Below are positions 63,632-64,000 of a stretch of DNA of 64,000 bases, piece by piece; within the stretch, counting starts at the first letter, position 1; each line of letters starts with the position of its first letter. Both the position numbers and the translations under genes were made by a program. The stretch is taken from the NCBI GenBank assembly GCA_947359465.1, contig OX375880.1, positions 14,144,120 to 14,208,119 of the forward strand, in the 5' to 3' direction. The notes under the pieces were generated by a model that made no database searches, was not told the origin of the DNA, and saw nothing but the letters and a program-made list of their open reading frames with translations. Source of the stretch: Metellina segmentata (lineage: Eukaryota > Arthropoda > Arachnida > Araneae > Tetragnathidae).

Positions 63632-63980
63632 TTAGACCAGTTGCCGATGCGTTTGGAATAATTATAGCAAAAACGTGTCATGTTTCGACAAGATACAGAA
63701 AGTTTGAAATATCCAGTGCTTTGCCATGGGATCATCCAGTTGTTCATCTGTTGATTTCTTAGAAACATCAAGAATTATTGCAAGCTGGAGTATCCCAAAA
63801 AAAGACACACCTGAGGGAGAAATATTGGATCCTTAAGGGCAGGAAAACTATTTGGACAGTGGTTGAACAATGTGGGCGTTGTGAGATATTAAATGCTCGG
63901 AAAATGGAGACAGTACCAGTAGCGTCCAGAAGGTGTCCGTTCAAGACGCAGCAGTATTCCGGATCGTTGGCATATAATTA
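63632..63980 (+). pseudogene. BEL-3 integrase N-terminal part
   Basis: Continues after the MITE with RPVADAFGII, SSALPWDHPVVHLLIS and, after a stop, LQAGVSQKKTHLREKYWILK then GRKTIWTVVEQCGRCEILNA. This is the integrase zinc region with its cysteine pair (CGRC); the second histidine appears replaced (LQAG for xHAG). The core is expected beyond the window. Confidence 0.75.
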
Positions 63981-64000
63981 GCGGGTCCCTTGTATCTAAA

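Larger units (their letters stand above)
61130..63980 (+). mobile_element. BEL-3, BEL/Pao pol remnant running off the window
   Basis: Starts in the RT region (VFDSWV at about 61140) and proceeds through RNase H to the integrase N-terminus at the window edge. No LTR is seen, so the left side is truncated next to Hel-4. It is interrupted by a Harbinger-like MITE (62847-63631). It has several frameshifts and stops. Confidence 0.8.

Noticed and set aside
1..64000. A host protein-coding gene with exons
   Set aside because: No set of frames with plausible splice sites and a non-transposon domain was found on either strand; the only unassigned frames are short and listed with low confidence.

Overview
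This is a piece of an animal nuclear genome built almost entirely of transposable elements. The mix (BEL/Pao and Gypsy-type LTR elements, many hAT copies, PIF/Harbinger, piggyBac-like MITEs, Tc1/mariner, pogo, Helitrons and a tRNA-derived SINE) and the AT-rich base composition point to an arthropod. A chelicerate such as a spider would fit, but that is inference from general knowledge. I find no convincing host gene, rRNA, tRNA gene or CRISPR array. Coordinates of element ends were read by eye from terminal repeats and target-site duplications (TSDs).

Layout. 1-827: two small unrecognised minus-strand frames, one with a P-loop. 828-3461: a hAT-type element with a perfect 8-bp TSD, carrying a SINE and a minus-strand Helitron. 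3896-21697: one old BEL/Pao retrotransposon (BEL-1) split by two later LTR elements. The first is a Gypsy-type element (6843-12418) with an intact 812-codon gag-protease-zinc-domain frame but no reverse transcriptase. The second is another BEL/Pao element (BEL-2, 14897-21007), itself split by a solo LTR (19143-19357). 21706-32251: Tc1 and mariner remnants, a DUF4780-like frame, a hAT transposase pseudogene and two hAT copies with TSDs. 32335-32715: GC-rich 25-bp minisatellite. 32963-35804: a further hAT-like element with a MITE and a Helitron inside. 36223-39390: tandem array of about 540 bp units containing a BEL/Pao integrase scrap. 41279-44450: MITEs and a roughly 440-bp tandem array split by a hAT copy. 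44822-46324: pogo-like transposase pseudogene. 47821-48668: nested piggyBac-like MITEs. 50957-55497: a hAT copy, SINE copies, and a Harbinger element split by a MITE. 56298-59273: a hAT-like element whose internal 24-bp minisatellite has been split by a Helitron, with a second near-identical Helitron at 59406-61031. 61130 to the end: a third BEL/Pao element split by a Harbinger-like MITE and running off the window.

The elements do not work together as a pathway. Their relation is stratigraphic: each insertion leaves a TSD in an older element, so a relative order can be read. The most intact and youngest-looking element is the Gypsy-type one, whose LTRs look identical apart from the length of one C-run. 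Its single long frame keeps the structural gene while the polymerase genes are missing, so it looks like a non-autonomous retrotransposon that would need enzymes from elsewhere.
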